Shown in pieces: positions 7,423-16,126 of a stretch of DNA of 34,250 nucleotides. Both the position numbers and the translations under genes were made by a program. Positions within the stretch are counted from its first letter, which is position 1, and each line of letters starts with the position of its first letter. The notes beneath the pieces are model-generated. The model ran no database searches. It was not told the DNA's origin and saw only the letters and a program-made list of their open reading frames with translations. This DNA is from Sulfurimonas sp. Lineage in GTDB: Bacteria > Campylobacterota > Campylobacteria > Campylobacterales > Sulfurimonadaceae. The stretch covers positions 1 to 34,250 of the forward strand of contig NZ_JALSKT010000078.1 of assembly GCF_026988655.1 (NCBI RefSeq). Direction: 5' to 3'.

Positions 7423-8470
7423 AAAACAAGCTTTTTTAAAGTTTTTTATTACCTATTTTGTGAGTGTTGCATTCCTTATTTTAGCAGCAGGATATTTTTA
7501 TTTTGAACAAACAAAAAACCATTACTTAAAAATGGAAGAATTTTCCCTTATAGAGTACGCTAGGCATATTAAAATGGGAATCTCACTAGATAATTACAAG
7601 AAAAAATACCATCACACTTTTATAAGTACAAACAACAAACATATAGATATAAGAAATTTTACAATAAATAAATATGAATTTTCAAAGCTCCTTCCTATGA
7701 ATAGAAATGGAAAATATCTGCAAGTTTTTAAGTCAAAAAAAGATTTTGATAATAAGATTTGGAGTTTCAAAAGCAGGGTTATAACAGTACAAATATTCCT
7801 CCTCTTACTATTTGCATTTTTAAGTTATAGACTAGCAAAAAGTGCACTTAAACCTTTACAGGAAAGTATTCACACCCTTGATAAGTTCGCTAAAGATTTA
7901 ATTCATGACCTAAATACTCCTGTTACTTCCATACAACTCAACATGAAACTCATTGAAAAAATTCCACAACTTCAAGAGACAAAAGCTTTGCAACGCCTTA
8001 ACAAAAGTGTTGCAAGTATTTCAGAACTGCATGAGAACTTAACAATCTTACTACAAGAAGAGACATTTCAAATGACGAATGTTAATGTATGTAAAATTGC
8101 TCAAGAAGTTGTTGAGGCACAAAGTGAGATATATCCAGAACTAGATTTTCAAGTAGAATGTGGAAATTTAAAAGCCAAACTCAATCCAAACGCAGTGAAA
8201 CAGATTTTGCAAAACATTATTTCAAATGCCTGTAAATACAATAGTAAAAATGGTTTTATAAAAATATACACCAAAAAAGATGCACTTTATATACAAGACA
8301 GTGGAAAAGGCATCAAAGAGCCACACAAAATTTTCGAGCGATCCTATAGTATGGAGCAAAGTAGCGGTTTTGGACTAGACATTGTCAAAAGACTCGCACT
8401 TGCTATGGAGATAAAAGTAGAAGTACAAACATCAGAAAAAGGAAGCCGCTTCATACTTCATTTTAACTAA
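7409..8470 (+). CDS. Membrane sensor histidine kinase
   Basis: This is a 353-residue kinase partner of the preceding response regulator. It has TM1 at about 11-31, a short extracytoplasmic sensor of roughly 90 residues, TM2 at about 123-141, an H-box with the phosphorylated His near 166 (LIHDLNTPVTS) and an ATPase domain. The ATPase domain has N-box QNIISNACKYN, G1 DSGKG and G2 GFGLDIVKRL. The only in-frame start that keeps TM1 is TTG at 7409, with ATAGGA about 8 bases upstream. It overlaps the regulator's last codons, so translation is probably coupled. The small sensor has no recognisable ligand domain. The 3' end is 6 bases from the convergent RCK gene, with no obvious terminator between them. 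Confidence 0.92.
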   Translation: MHTHEKQAFLKFFITYFVSVAFLILAAGYFYFEQTKNHYLKMEEFSLIEYARHIKMGISLDNYKKKYHHTFISTNNKHIDIRNFTINKYEFSKLLPMNRNGKYLQVFKSKKDFDNKIWSFKSRVITVQIFLLLLFAFLSYRLAKSALKPLQESIHTLDKFAKDLIHDLNTPVTSIQLNMKLIEKIPQLQETKALQRLNKSVASISELHENLTILLQEETFQMTNVNVCKIAQEVVEAQSEIYPELDFQVECGNLKAKLNPNAVKQILQNIISNACKYNSKNGFIKIYTKKDALYIQDSGKGIKEPHKIFERSYSMEQSSGFGLDIVKRLALAMEIKVEVQTSEKGSRFILHFN

Positions 8471-8476
8471 TTATCC

Positions 8477-9178
8477 CTACTCTTCAAGTTCTAGTTTGTC
8501 TTTAAAATCTTGCAATTTATCAATTAAACCAACGACAACGAGAGTGTCACCTGCATCAAGTTTATGGTCAATTCTATGATCTATAAATATAAGTTCCTGT
8601 CCAAGTTCTTTATCAATAATCGCAATCAAAATAATTCCAATAGCTTTAAAATCTATTTCACTAACTGAAACCCCTTCTAGAAAACTATTTTGTGGAAGTT
8701 CTATCTCTGCCATTTTAATATTGTTTTGATTATAGATAATCTCATCTAGTGCCTTTGTCACCGCTGGTCTTGTAAACATATTTACAACTCTTCTGGATGT
8801 TGCTTCATACAGATCTATCACACTTCCTGCACCAGCATATTTTAGTTTTCTTGTATTTTCATAGGAGTTGCTAATGGCGATAATATCTGCATTAGGATAC
8901 AAGGCTTTTAAAGTTAGTACTAAAAAAAGATTGTTTGCAGTTTTACTCATCGCACAATAGAGTAAATCGGTTTCAGGGTTTATACCAAGCGAGAGTACAT
9001 CTTCATTTTTCTTAATATTGATAAGTGTGATATCTACATCCTCATCTTCAAACGCAGTAGCACTCTCTTCAAGTGTATTAATGACTTTTATTTTATGACC
9101 ACTCGTAGCTAAATTTTTATATAAATGTCTTGCAAAGTTTCCATACCCAAAAAGTACAATATTTTTTTTGCCTGTCAT
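8477..9178 (-). CDS. Stand-alone RCK (TrkA-N/TrkA-C) potassium channel regulatory protein
   Basis: This is a 233-residue soluble protein with an N-terminal Rossmann RCK domain (NIVLFGYGNFARHLY, GxG at 11-13; hinge and crossover to about 130) and a C-terminal TrkA-C ligand-binding domain (about 155-225, ending DAGDTLVVVGLIDKL). Such proteins gate K+ channels or transporters in response to nucleotides or ions. It has no membrane segment. It follows the 6-TM channel gene after only 2 bases and would be co-translated from the same message. It may form hetero-octameric gating rings with the RCK parts of the two channels upstream, or act on a TrkH-type transporter elsewhere. The partner cannot be told from sequence. 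Confidence 0.88.
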   Translation of the reverse strand: MTGKKNIVLFGYGNFARHLYKNLATSGHKIKVINTLEESATAFEDEDVDITLINIKKNEDVLSLGINPETDLLYCAMSKTANNLFLVLTLKALYPNADIIAISNSYENTRKLKYAGAGSVIDLYEATSRRVVNMFTRPAVTKALDEIIYNQNNIKMAEIELPQNSFLEGVSVSEIDFKAIGIILIAIIDKELGQELIFIDHRIDHKLDAGDTLVVVGLIDKLQDFKDKLELEE

Positions 9179-9180
9179 TA

Positions 9181-10737
9181 TTATGCCTTTCTTTTTATGT
9201 TAGCAATTGCAGAAACATATCCAATACATATCAGTTTATCACCTGCGTTTAGGATAAAATCATCCTCTGGATTAAATATAAACTCACCAATACTTCCTTG
9301 AGTATGTGCTTTTTGAAAAACACCCAATAAAATAATTCTATATTTATTAAAGTTTATCTCTTTTATAGACTTAGAATCCATAAAATTGTTTTTAGTAACA
9401 ACAATTTCATCTATCTGCGTCTTAGCCTTCTCTTCTACGATAGAGAGAAGAACTTCAAACGCAGCTGGCTCACCTGCATACACTGAGCCCATCATACTTG
9501 CTATCTTTTCTGGCATTATAAGCTGATCAACTTTTGCAAATTTCATCTTTTGTGCAATCTCTTCATCAGAGCATCGTGCTGCAACATAGACATTTTCATT
9601 TAAACTTTTAACATTTATAGCGATAAAAGCATTCTGAATATCATCCGATGTTAAACATAAAACACTGGCTATACTATCTTGTATGCCTAATCGCTCAAAA
9701 GTATGACTTTGCGTTGCATCTGTACAAATGGCACTATACCCTTTTTCATATGCTAAATTTGCTTTTTCCTCGTCCAAATCAATCACCACAAAATCTATGC
9801 CCTCTTTCTCAAAACCTTGTGCAACAAGTCTACCAAGTAAGCCAAAACCACAAATAACAGTAAGATTTTGCTTCTTACCTATCTCCTGAACCACCCTATC
9901 TTCACGTAAAGAACTCAGCCTTTCACTAAAAGATGAAACAATAATGGAAGTAAAAAATGAGATAAGCCCTATACCTGTAATAATAATCAGCATAGACACA
10001 ACACGACCCTCTGTTGTTATTGGTGAAATATCTCCATATCCTACAGTAGATATGGTGACAAGTGCCCAATAAAAAGCATCAAAAAGGTTATGTATATTTG
10101 GATTGTCATTATCTCCCTCAAAGACATACAGCATTATTCCCGATATAAATATAAAAAATGCAGAAAGTGTAAGAAGTGTAAGAAGTTCAAATTTCTTATT
10201 TTTCAAAACAAATAAAAAACCTGTTAAACTTTTTGCATATCGAAGCATCTTAAATGCTCGAAAGAGAATTAAAACGCGTAGAACACGCACCCCTCTGTAA
10301 CTTGGCAGTATAGCAATCAAGTCTACTATTGCAGCAAGAGAAGAGATGTATTGCCATTTGGATTTAAATATTTTTCCAAATACCTTAAATAAAGAGAGCT
10401 TTTTATCAAAGAAAAGACTCTCCTCATACTCTTCAATAAGCATTTTATGTATATCACTATAAACCCATAAACGCAGTAAATACTCTACCACAAACACAAA
10501 AGTAATAAAATACAAATCAAAATCATCAAGCCAAACAGGAATGTGATTTCTCACATCAATCACCAAAATGGTCACACTTGTTAAAATAATTGTAATCATA
10601 AATATATCAAAATATTTTTTATAAGGATACTGATCATTTTCTAGTATATCTCTAAAAAAGCTTTTTATTTTTTGATACTTTCTTGAGCTTGCGAAAAAGT
10701 AAGCTAAAGAGACAAATATATTTTTTTTATCTTTCAA
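9181..10737 (-). CDS. Voltage-gated-type (6-TM) potassium channel with RCK domain
   Basis: This is a 518-residue channel. Membrane segments fill about 42-270 and include an S4-like helix with regularly spaced arginines (R148, R151, R154, R160, R166) and a pore with the canonical K+ filter TVGYGD (231-236). An RCK domain follows (NLTVICGFGLLGRLVAQGF, about 291-309), then a TrkA-C domain (about 430-515). The start is TTG at 10737: AAGGAA sits 6 bases before it, it overlaps the previous gene's TGA by 4 bases, and the next in-frame Met would remove the first helix. It belongs to a four-gene cassette with a 2-TM channel, a free RCK protein and a small membrane protein. Voltage dependence is inferred only from the arginine pattern. 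Confidence 0.92.
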   Translation of the reverse strand: MKDKKNIFVSLAYFFASSRKYQKIKSFFRDILENDQYPYKKYFDIFMITIILTSVTILVIDVRNHIPVWLDDFDLYFITFVFVVEYLLRLWVYSDIHKMLIEEYEESLFFDKKLSLFKVFGKIFKSKWQYISSLAAIVDLIAILPSYRGVRVLRVLILFRAFKMLRYAKSLTGFLFVLKNKKFELLTLLTLSAFFIFISGIMLYVFEGDNDNPNIHNLFDAFYWALVTISTVGYGDISPITTEGRVVSMLIIITGIGLISFFTSIIVSSFSERLSSLREDRVVQEIGKKQNLTVICGFGLLGRLVAQGFEKEGIDFVVIDLDEEKANLAYEKGYSAICTDATQSHTFERLGIQDSIASVLCLTSDDIQNAFIAINVKSLNENVYVAARCSDEEIAQKMKFAKVDQLIMPEKIASMMGSVYAGEPAAFEVLLSIVEEKAKTQIDEIVVTKNNFMDSKSIKEINFNKYRIILLGVFQKAHTQGSIGEFIFNPEDDFILNAGDKLICIGYVSAIANIKRKA

Positions 10738-12404
10738 TGTTTTCCTTGTTTGTTTGCTTTTTCATAGCCTAAAACATACTCTAATTCATAAATATTGTTG
10801 ATTATATACTCAAAATCATTATAACTCTCTTCATCGGCAACCATCAACAGTTCATCGCCTAATTCTAAGTCCATACGAGAATCTGGCATAAGGTAGATAT
10901 CATCACCTCTTTTTAAAAGAAGATACACCACATGTAGTAGTTCATCCCTATTTTCACGAGATTTTCTTAAATCAGCTAAGGTTATTTTTTTGTTCTCATT
11001 TAACTTTAGAGTAAGTGCATACGCATCTTCATCATCAATTTTCATTTCATAATACGAAGGGTTCATACCTGTTATATTATTTAACATATTAACAATTATC
11101 TCAGCCCATTCTTCATCTTGTTTTCTTGCCTCAAGAATAAAAATATCAGCCAAGGGTCTCGAGATATAGTTATATGTTGCATCTGCTAATATTTTTTCTA
11201 CAATATAGATTTTATTTATTTTAGAAGCTTGAAAAATATTTAAATCATCTAGTTCATTTTCTCTCGCTATTGTAAAAATCTTGGGATTAAGTTGTTTTGC
11301 CTGATTTAAAATAGTAAGATTTAATAAATCATTTTTTGTTGCAGCGATGATACAAGCACTGTTTTTTACATCTAAATCAATCAAGGTTTGAATATCATCT
11401 TCATCTCCAAAAATCGTTGTTTTTTTCTCTTGTATATATTTTTCTGAGTCAAAACTATGCACAACATACTCAACCCCGGCACGTTGAAGTCCAACTTGAA
11501 TGGCTTTACCCATGCGACCATATCCATAAATAATATATCTACCATGAGGAAAAAGGTCACGTTTTTTTAGTTTTAAAATATGCCCATACATCCACATCTC
11601 TAGAAGCCAAATATGTGGAGCAGTGATACCATAATAAATACGCTTAGAGATAATATCAAAAGGATTTTTAACATGTTTTAAATTCATATTACTAAAATGT
11701 TCAACCTGTTGCTGAGAAGTTGCTTTTACGATAATATTTATTTTTTTATTGAGGAGTTGGCTAATGGTTGCTATCTTCGAATTTACCATATCATCTTCAA
11801 AGAGTGAAATAATTCCAACACAGTTTTTTTCATGAATACCAGCGATTTTAAGCATTTTTTGATTTGTTGCATCCCCAACAAATGCAGGTACATGCGGGTA
11901 AAAGTTTTCAAGTACAAGTTCATCGATTTTATCTTCATCTTTATCTAAAACTACTACTTGATAATCCTGACCGTTAATTCTATCTATGATACTTCTTGTT
12001 ATGCTGTTATATCCAAGTATAATGTAAAAAGGATTTTCAAGACGTTTGACATGACTTCTAAAAGCATTCCTACTGAGTGCTTTTCTTAGTGTTTCATCTT
12101 GAATAAGAGAGACAATAGCCCCAATACCATAAAACCAGCCAACAACAGTAAAATAAATAGTAAAACTCACCCACATTCTTTGTTGATAGTTAAATGCATA
12201 AGGAGCTTCACCAAAGCCTATGGTGCTTGCCATATAGGTCACAAAATAAAAAGCATCAAAAAAGCTCATATTATATACATTACCTGCATCATCACTCCCT
12301 GGTATAAGCACTAGACCAAGAATAGATATAGCAAAGGTAATAATAATAACTAAAAAAGGTGTCCGTAATCTTTTAAGAATTATCCATATGATTTGTTCAT
12401 TCAT
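10734..12404 (-). CDS. 2-TM potassium channel with tandem RCK domains
   Basis: This is a 556-residue protein: TM1 (about 15-35), a pore loop with filter TIGFGE (61-66), TM2 (about 79-101), then two RCK units (IILGYNSITRSIID, about 128-141, and YIIYGYGRMGKAIQVGL, about 288-304) and a C-terminal TrkA-C domain. This is the MthK/GsuK type of design with both RCK copies in one chain. The filter is TIGFG rather than TVGYG; I/F substitutions occur in functional K+ channels (GFG in EAG/HERG-type channels), so selectivity is probably kept. The gene overlaps the 6-TM channel gene by 4 bases and follows the small membrane protein gene after 5 bases. Confidence 0.9.
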   Translation of the reverse strand: MNEQIIWIILKRLRTPFLVIIITFAISILGLVLIPGSDDAGNVYNMSFFDAFYFVTYMASTIGFGEAPYAFNYQQRMWVSFTIYFTVVGWFYGIGAIVSLIQDETLRKALSRNAFRSHVKRLENPFYIILGYNSITRSIIDRINGQDYQVVVLDKDEDKIDELVLENFYPHVPAFVGDATNQKMLKIAGIHEKNCVGIISLFEDDMVNSKIATISQLLNKKINIIVKATSQQQVEHFSNMNLKHVKNPFDIISKRIYYGITAPHIWLLEMWMYGHILKLKKRDLFPHGRYIIYGYGRMGKAIQVGLQRAGVEYVVHSFDSEKYIQEKKTTIFGDEDDIQTLIDLDVKNSACIIAATKNDLLNLTILNQAKQLNPKIFTIARENELDDLNIFQASKINKIYIVEKILADATYNYISRPLADIFILEARKQDEEWAEIIVNMLNNITGMNPSYYEMKIDDEDAYALTLKLNENKKITLADLRKSRENRDELLHVVYLLLKRGDDIYLMPDSRMDLELGDELLMVADEESYNDFEYIINNIYELEYVLGYEKANKQGKH

Positions 12405-12409
12405 TCATA

Positions 12410-12790
12410 TTATCTTTTTGATTTTATTGTATCACCCATAAACAAGATAACTGAAACTGTATTTGCTAAAAGTGCACCACCAGATAAAGAGATAATAGCA
12501 ACAGTAGCTTCTATGCCTACATCTTTTGCGACATACAAAGCAAATGCCCACACAGTTGCTGCAGCTATAAGCTGTATGTCTGCTACAATACTCGAAGCAA
12601 GTAAAACTGCACCGAGTTGCGTTCTATCACCAAGCTTCAATATAGTAGCAATAACGCTAACTACAATAGCTGCAAAAAGTTCATACGAACTATGTTGTAT
12701 CAGTATTGTAGGATCACCATAAAAAAACCCAAAATTAACTGTCATTGCCAATAGAAAAAATGACCCCGAAATGATTTTATGCATATTCAT
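12410..12790 (-). CDS. Small multi-pass membrane protein, first gene of the K+ channel cassette
   Basis: This is a 126-residue hydrophobic protein with four or five predicted helices (about 5-24, 36-52, 57-90 as one or two helices, 95-118) and short loops holding YGDP, KLGDRTQ and KDVG. It has no signal peptide and no cysteines. The ATG at 12790 has GGAG 8 bases upstream, so the first Met was chosen over Met3. I recognise no function. Related small proteins in this phylum may carry a DUF label (possibly DUF6394, recalled from memory). The 5-base gap to the 2-TM channel gene suggests co-expression and perhaps an accessory role, which is inference only. Confidence 0.75.
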   Translation of the reverse strand: MNMHKIISGSFFLLAMTVNFGFFYGDPTILIQHSSYELFAAIVVSVIATILKLGDRTQLGAVLLASSIVADIQLIAAATVWAFALYVAKDVGIEATVAIISLSGGALLANTVSVILFMGDTIKSKR

Positions 12791-12812
12791 AAATAAATCT
12801 CCAAATTGTAAA

Positions 12813-12828
12813 AGTATAAAATTATACT
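12813..12828 (-). promoter_or_regulatory. Promoter and overlapping palindrome of the K+ channel cassette
   Basis: On the minus strand TATAAT (12826-12821) sits about 31 bases before the ATG at 12790. It lies inside a perfect inverted repeat AGTATAA-AA-TTATACT (7-bp arms). A -10 embedded in a palindrome could mark repressor control, but AT-rich palindromes are frequent here. Confidence 0.4.
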
Positions 12829-12933
12829 CCTAATAATGTTATACAATATATGTTTTTGAGCTATTAACTAGTAATTTTTTAAATGTGTATTTTTCACACA
12901 CTATCCTATAGATAATTTTAAAGAAATTAAATG

Positions 12934-12939
12934 TATAAT
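12934..12939 (+). promoter_or_regulatory. -10 element of the acyl-CoA synthetase gene
   Basis: TATAAT 31 bases before the ATG at 12970. Because it lies downstream of an earlier in-frame ATG (12931), transcription starting near 12946 would exclude that ATG. This supports the later start. Confidence 0.45.
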
Positions 12940-12969
12940 CATTACAAATTAATATACAAAGATAAAAAT

Positions 12970-14634
12970 ATGATGTATCCTTATGAAAATTTAGAAAATT
13001 TTACACTACCAAACCTACTGAACCGTTCAGTGGAGTTGTATTCACAAAAAAAAGTTCTCTCCAAAGTAGATCAAGAACCAATGACGTATGAAGGTTTAAA
13101 TGAGAATGTTCATGAAATGATTCAGCTACTCAAAGAAAATGGTATAAGAAAAGGTGACAAGGTAGCACTTTTAAGTGAAAATATGCCTAATTGGGCTGTT
13201 GCATATTTTGCTGTAACTTACTTTGGTGGTGTCATTGTACCAATACTCCCGGATTTTCATCCAGCAGATGTTCAGCACATCATTCGACATTCTGAGGCTA
13301 AAGCGGTTTTTGTATCACAAAAACACCTTCAAACTATTGAGGAACTCGAAGACTCAAATATTAAGTTTGTTGTCAAACTAGATAAGTTAAAAATCATAGA
13401 CGAATTAACTAATCATTCTTATATTTCAAAACTTAAACAAAGAATATCTCCAAAAGAACTTCCTAAACCAGACGAAGATGATATGGCTGCTCTACTGTAT
13501 ACATCTGGAACGACCGGACACTCTAAAGGAGTTATGCTTTCACATAAAAACCTTGTCACAAATGCAATGTCAGCCTATAAAAATGTCCAGATAGTACCTG
13601 AAGACACATTTCTTTCCATCTTGCCACTTGCACATACACTAGAGTGTACAGTTGGCATGATAGTTCCAATCCTTCACGGTTCTGATGTTGTTTATATCGA
13701 CAAAGTGCCTACCCCAAATGTTTTAATAAAAGCATTTGCAAGCGTTAAGCCTACAATGATTTTAAGTGTTCCTCTTATTATAGAAAAAATATATAAAAAT
13801 AAAATACTTCCAAAATTTACGGGGTCATTTATAATGAGGACACTCTATTCTATTCCTTTTACAAGGAAAAAACTTAACCAAATCGCTGGCAAAAAACTTA
13901 TAGAAACTTTTGGAGGAAGAGTAAGGTTTTTCGGTATCGGAGGAGCAGGTCTTGCAAGGTATGTGGAACAATTTCTTATAGAAGCAGATTTTCCATATAT
14001 TGTAGGTTATGGTCTTACCGAGACTTCTCCACTGATTGCAGGTACACGACTTGGAGAAACAAAAAAAATAGGCTCTACAGGTTTACCAATGGTGGATGTT
14101 GATGTCAAAATACATGAACCTAATCCAATTAATGGAGAAGGAGAAATTTATACAAAATCTCCAAGTGTTATGCTAGGATATTATAAAGATGAAGAACAAA
14201 CAAAAGAGGTAATGGATGGTGAGTGGTTTAAGACAGGTGATTTAGGTTATATAGACGATGATGGATATCTTTTCATCAGTGGACGAAGTAAAAATGTCAT
14301 CATTGGAGCAGGTGGAGAAAATATTTATCCTGAACAAATTGAATCAATTATAAACCAAAACGAAACGGTACTTGATTCCTTAGTTATGGAACAAAATGGA
14401 AAGCTTGTTGCAAGAATTCATCTTGACTATGAATTAATAGATGAAATTTTTGATGCTAAAAAATTAACAGAATCCGAAATTAGAAATAAAATCGCAACTC
14501 ATCTTGAAGAAATGCGTGTAGAAGTAAATGAGCAACTTGCTTCATTTGCAAAAATACAAAAGTACATTGAGCAAATTGAGCCTTTTGTGAAAACACCAAC
14601 GAAAAAAATAAAACGTTTTTTATATACAGAGTAA
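12970..14634 (+). CDS. AMP-forming long-chain acyl-CoA synthetase (AMP-binding family)
   Basis: This enzyme activates a carboxylic acid, probably a fatty acid, to acyl-AMP and then acyl-CoA. It shows the P-loop LLYTSGTTGHSKGVMLSHKNL (about 175-195), the A5 motif GYGLTETSP (about 346-354), A7/A8 TGDLGYIDDDGYLFISGR (about 421-438) and VIIGAGGENIYPEQIE. The catalytic lysine region near the C-terminus is KTPTKKIKRF. The start was taken as 12970 (MMYPYENLENFTLP). An upstream in-frame ATG at 12931 adds 13 atypical residues and lies before a TATAAT at 12934. The next gene follows after 4 bases. Substrate chain length cannot be read from the sequence; recycling of membrane fatty acids is plausible. 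Confidence 0.88.
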   Translation: MMYPYENLENFTLPNLLNRSVELYSQKKVLSKVDQEPMTYEGLNENVHEMIQLLKENGIRKGDKVALLSENMPNWAVAYFAVTYFGGVIVPILPDFHPADVQHIIRHSEAKAVFVSQKHLQTIEELEDSNIKFVVKLDKLKIIDELTNHSYISKLKQRISPKELPKPDEDDMAALLYTSGTTGHSKGVMLSHKNLVTNAMSAYKNVQIVPEDTFLSILPLAHTLECTVGMIVPILHGSDVVYIDKVPTPNVLIKAFASVKPTMILSVPLIIEKIYKNKILPKFTGSFIMRTLYSIPFTRKKLNQIAGKKLIETFGGRVRFFGIGGAGLARYVEQFLIEADFPYIVGYGLTETSPLIAGTRLGETKKIGSTGLPMVDVDVKIHEPNPINGEGEIYTKSPSVMLGYYKDEEQTKEVMDGEWFKTGDLGYIDDDGYLFISGRSKNVIIGAGGENIYPEQIESIINQNETVLDSLVMEQNGKLVARIHLDYELIDEIFDAKKLTESEIRNKIATHLEEMRVEVNEQLASFAKIQKYIEQIEPFVKTPTKKIKRFLYTE

Positions 14635-14638
14635 GTCA

Positions 14639-15145
14639 ATGCATGAAGATACTATAGAAAATATTCATAAAGTTTTGCATAAAGATGAATCAGTCTTAGT
14701 TAAAGCAGAATTTTCAAAAACTTTTTATCTTCCCATTGTAAAACTCTACGGTTTAGGATTCTTACTGCTGCTTATCGCTTATGAATATGAAATTGGTGTT
14801 ATTGGAGCCGTTTTAGTTCTTCGAACTTTCTGGGTTCATCTGAGTGAGATTAAAGAAAAAAAATCATATAACTGCATACTAACACAAGAACGCCTTATTA
14901 TACTCAAAGGGCATACGATCAAAGAGATTTTTCCAATTAACTTAGAAGAGATACGAACTATCTATATTAAACCTTTCTCTAAAAAATTTAGTAATCTTAT
15001 CGATGTAGGCACCTTAGAAGTTGTAACAACCAGTGGAGGACGTTATGTTATCCGTAATGTGAAACAACCATATCTCTATCATAAGGCTATAATTGGAGAT
15101 ATCGTTTCAGCTACACATTACTCTAATAAAACTAAAAAATATTAA
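14639..15145 (+). CDS. Membrane protein with bacterial PH-like domain
   Basis: This is a 168-residue protein: a short cytoplasmic N-terminus, two closely spaced hydrophobic helices (about 30-48 and 52-67), then a domain (about 78-160) with the bacterial PH/YdbS pattern. That pattern includes YNCILTQERLIILKGHTIKEIFPINLEEIRTI, given here as landmarks at about 77-108, and later VGTLEVVTTSGG. Domains of this kind are small beta-barrels with no known enzymatic role. The gene lies 4 bases after the acyl-CoA synthetase gene, so a link to membrane lipid or envelope state is possible but unproven. Its 3' end overlaps the convergent pyrophosphatase gene by 4 bases. Confidence 0.7.
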   Translation: MHEDTIENIHKVLHKDESVLVKAEFSKTFYLPIVKLYGLGFLLLLIAYEYEIGVIGAVLVLRTFWVHLSEIKEKKSYNCILTQERLIILKGHTIKEIFPINLEEIRTIYIKPFSKKFSNLIDVGTLEVVTTSGGRYVIRNVKQPYLYHKAIIGDIVSATHYSNKTKKY

Positions 15146-16062
15146 AATTGTGGTTGAACAAATGGAACCACTTGTTTTTTACGACTTAAAACACCATCTA
15201 GCCATACTTTATGGTTTATAAACTGTGTATTAAACGCAGCCTCTATTTTAGATTCATCATCGCTTACTACGAGTAATTTTGAGCCTTCTTTCATGATGTC
15301 TGTTAAAAGAATGAGAACTGTATGTAGTCCACCTTCCTCTTTCATTTTTTTCATATCTTCTAGAAGTTCATCTTCACGTGGTTCAAGAACTGAGATATCA
15401 ACCATTTCAAGTTGTCCTATACCCACTTTCGTACCATTCATATTAAACTCTTTATAGTCACGAGTATTTAAGTCTCTAGCACTTGCACCATCTACTGCAG
15501 ATTTAACAATAAACATATCCATAGCAAGTTGTTTATAATTTTCAACTCCAGCAATAGCTGCCAACTCTTTTACAGCTTTTGTATCAACCTTAGTACAAGT
15601 TGGAGATTTGAAAATCACAGTATCACTTAAAATTGCCATCATCATCATACCGGCGATATCTTTAGGAACTTCAACACCATAACATCTGTACATTTCGTAA
15701 ATAACAGTGTTTGAGCATCCAATTGGACGTATCCATGCTTCTAGTGGTGCATCTGTCATCAAATCACCAAGTTTGTGATGATCAGCAATTCCTATAATCG
15801 TCGCCTCATCAATATCATCTTGAAAGTGTGGTTTATCAGTAGAATCAACGATAAATACTCTCTCCCCTGCTACAGAAGTTTTTAACATTGGAAGTGCACC
15901 ACCAAATTTATCTAAAATAAATTCAGTCTCAGCAGAAATCTCACCCTGACGAGCAGGAATATACTCTTCATTTTCAACTTGATTTTTTAAATATGATAAA
16001 GAGATAGCACCAACGATAGAATCACTATCAGGATTTTTGTGTCCAAAAACATATACTGACAT
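15142..16062 (-). CDS. ppaC: Manganese-dependent inorganic pyrophosphatase (DHH family)
   Basis: PpaC hydrolyses pyrophosphate to phosphate and pulls biosynthetic reactions forward. The 306-residue, family II enzyme has metal ligands in GHKNPDSDS (H8, D12, D14), D73 in FIVDSTD and the DHH motif at 94-96 (ADHHKLGD). SDTVIFKSPT carries a further Asp, and the C-terminal DHHA2 domain has SRKKQVVP, which binds pyrophosphate. The ATG at 16062 has AAAGG 7 bases upstream. The gene is monocistronic, with its own TATAAT at 16092-16087. One octamer AAACGCAG copy lies within it (15232). Confidence 0.95.
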   Translation of the reverse strand: MSVYVFGHKNPDSDSIVGAISLSYLKNQVENEEYIPARQGEISAETEFILDKFGGALPMLKTSVAGERVFIVDSTDKPHFQDDIDEATIIGIADHHKLGDLMTDAPLEAWIRPIGCSNTVIYEMYRCYGVEVPKDIAGMMMMAILSDTVIFKSPTCTKVDTKAVKELAAIAGVENYKQLAMDMFIVKSAVDGASARDLNTRDYKEFNMNGTKVGIGQLEMVDISVLEPREDELLEDMKKMKEEGGLHTVLILLTDIMKEGSKLLVVSDDESKIEAAFNTQFINHKVWLDGVLSRKKQVVPFVQPQF

Positions 16063-16086
16063 TGTAAGCCTTTAAATTTTTTCGTA

Positions 16087-16092
16087 ATTATA
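16087..16092 (-). promoter_or_regulatory. -10 element of the pyrophosphatase gene
   Basis: TATAAT on the minus strand, 24 bases before the ATG at 16062, implies a leader of about 18 bases with AAAGG in it. No convincing -35. Confidence 0.45.
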
Positions 16093-16126
16093 CTTAACTT
16101 TCATTAATTATATATTTCAATACTAT

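Noticed and set aside
12883-12900. TGTGTATTTTTCACACA as a CRP/FNR-like site upstream of the acyl-CoA synthetase gene
   Set aside because: The spacer is one base short of the TGTGA-N6-TCACA form and the arms are only 4 to 5 bases; it fits chance in AT-rich DNA.
12931-12969. Earlier in-frame ATG as start of the acyl-CoA synthetase
   Set aside because: A TATAAT directly follows it, so the ATG is probably not transcribed, and the added 13 residues are atypical for the family.
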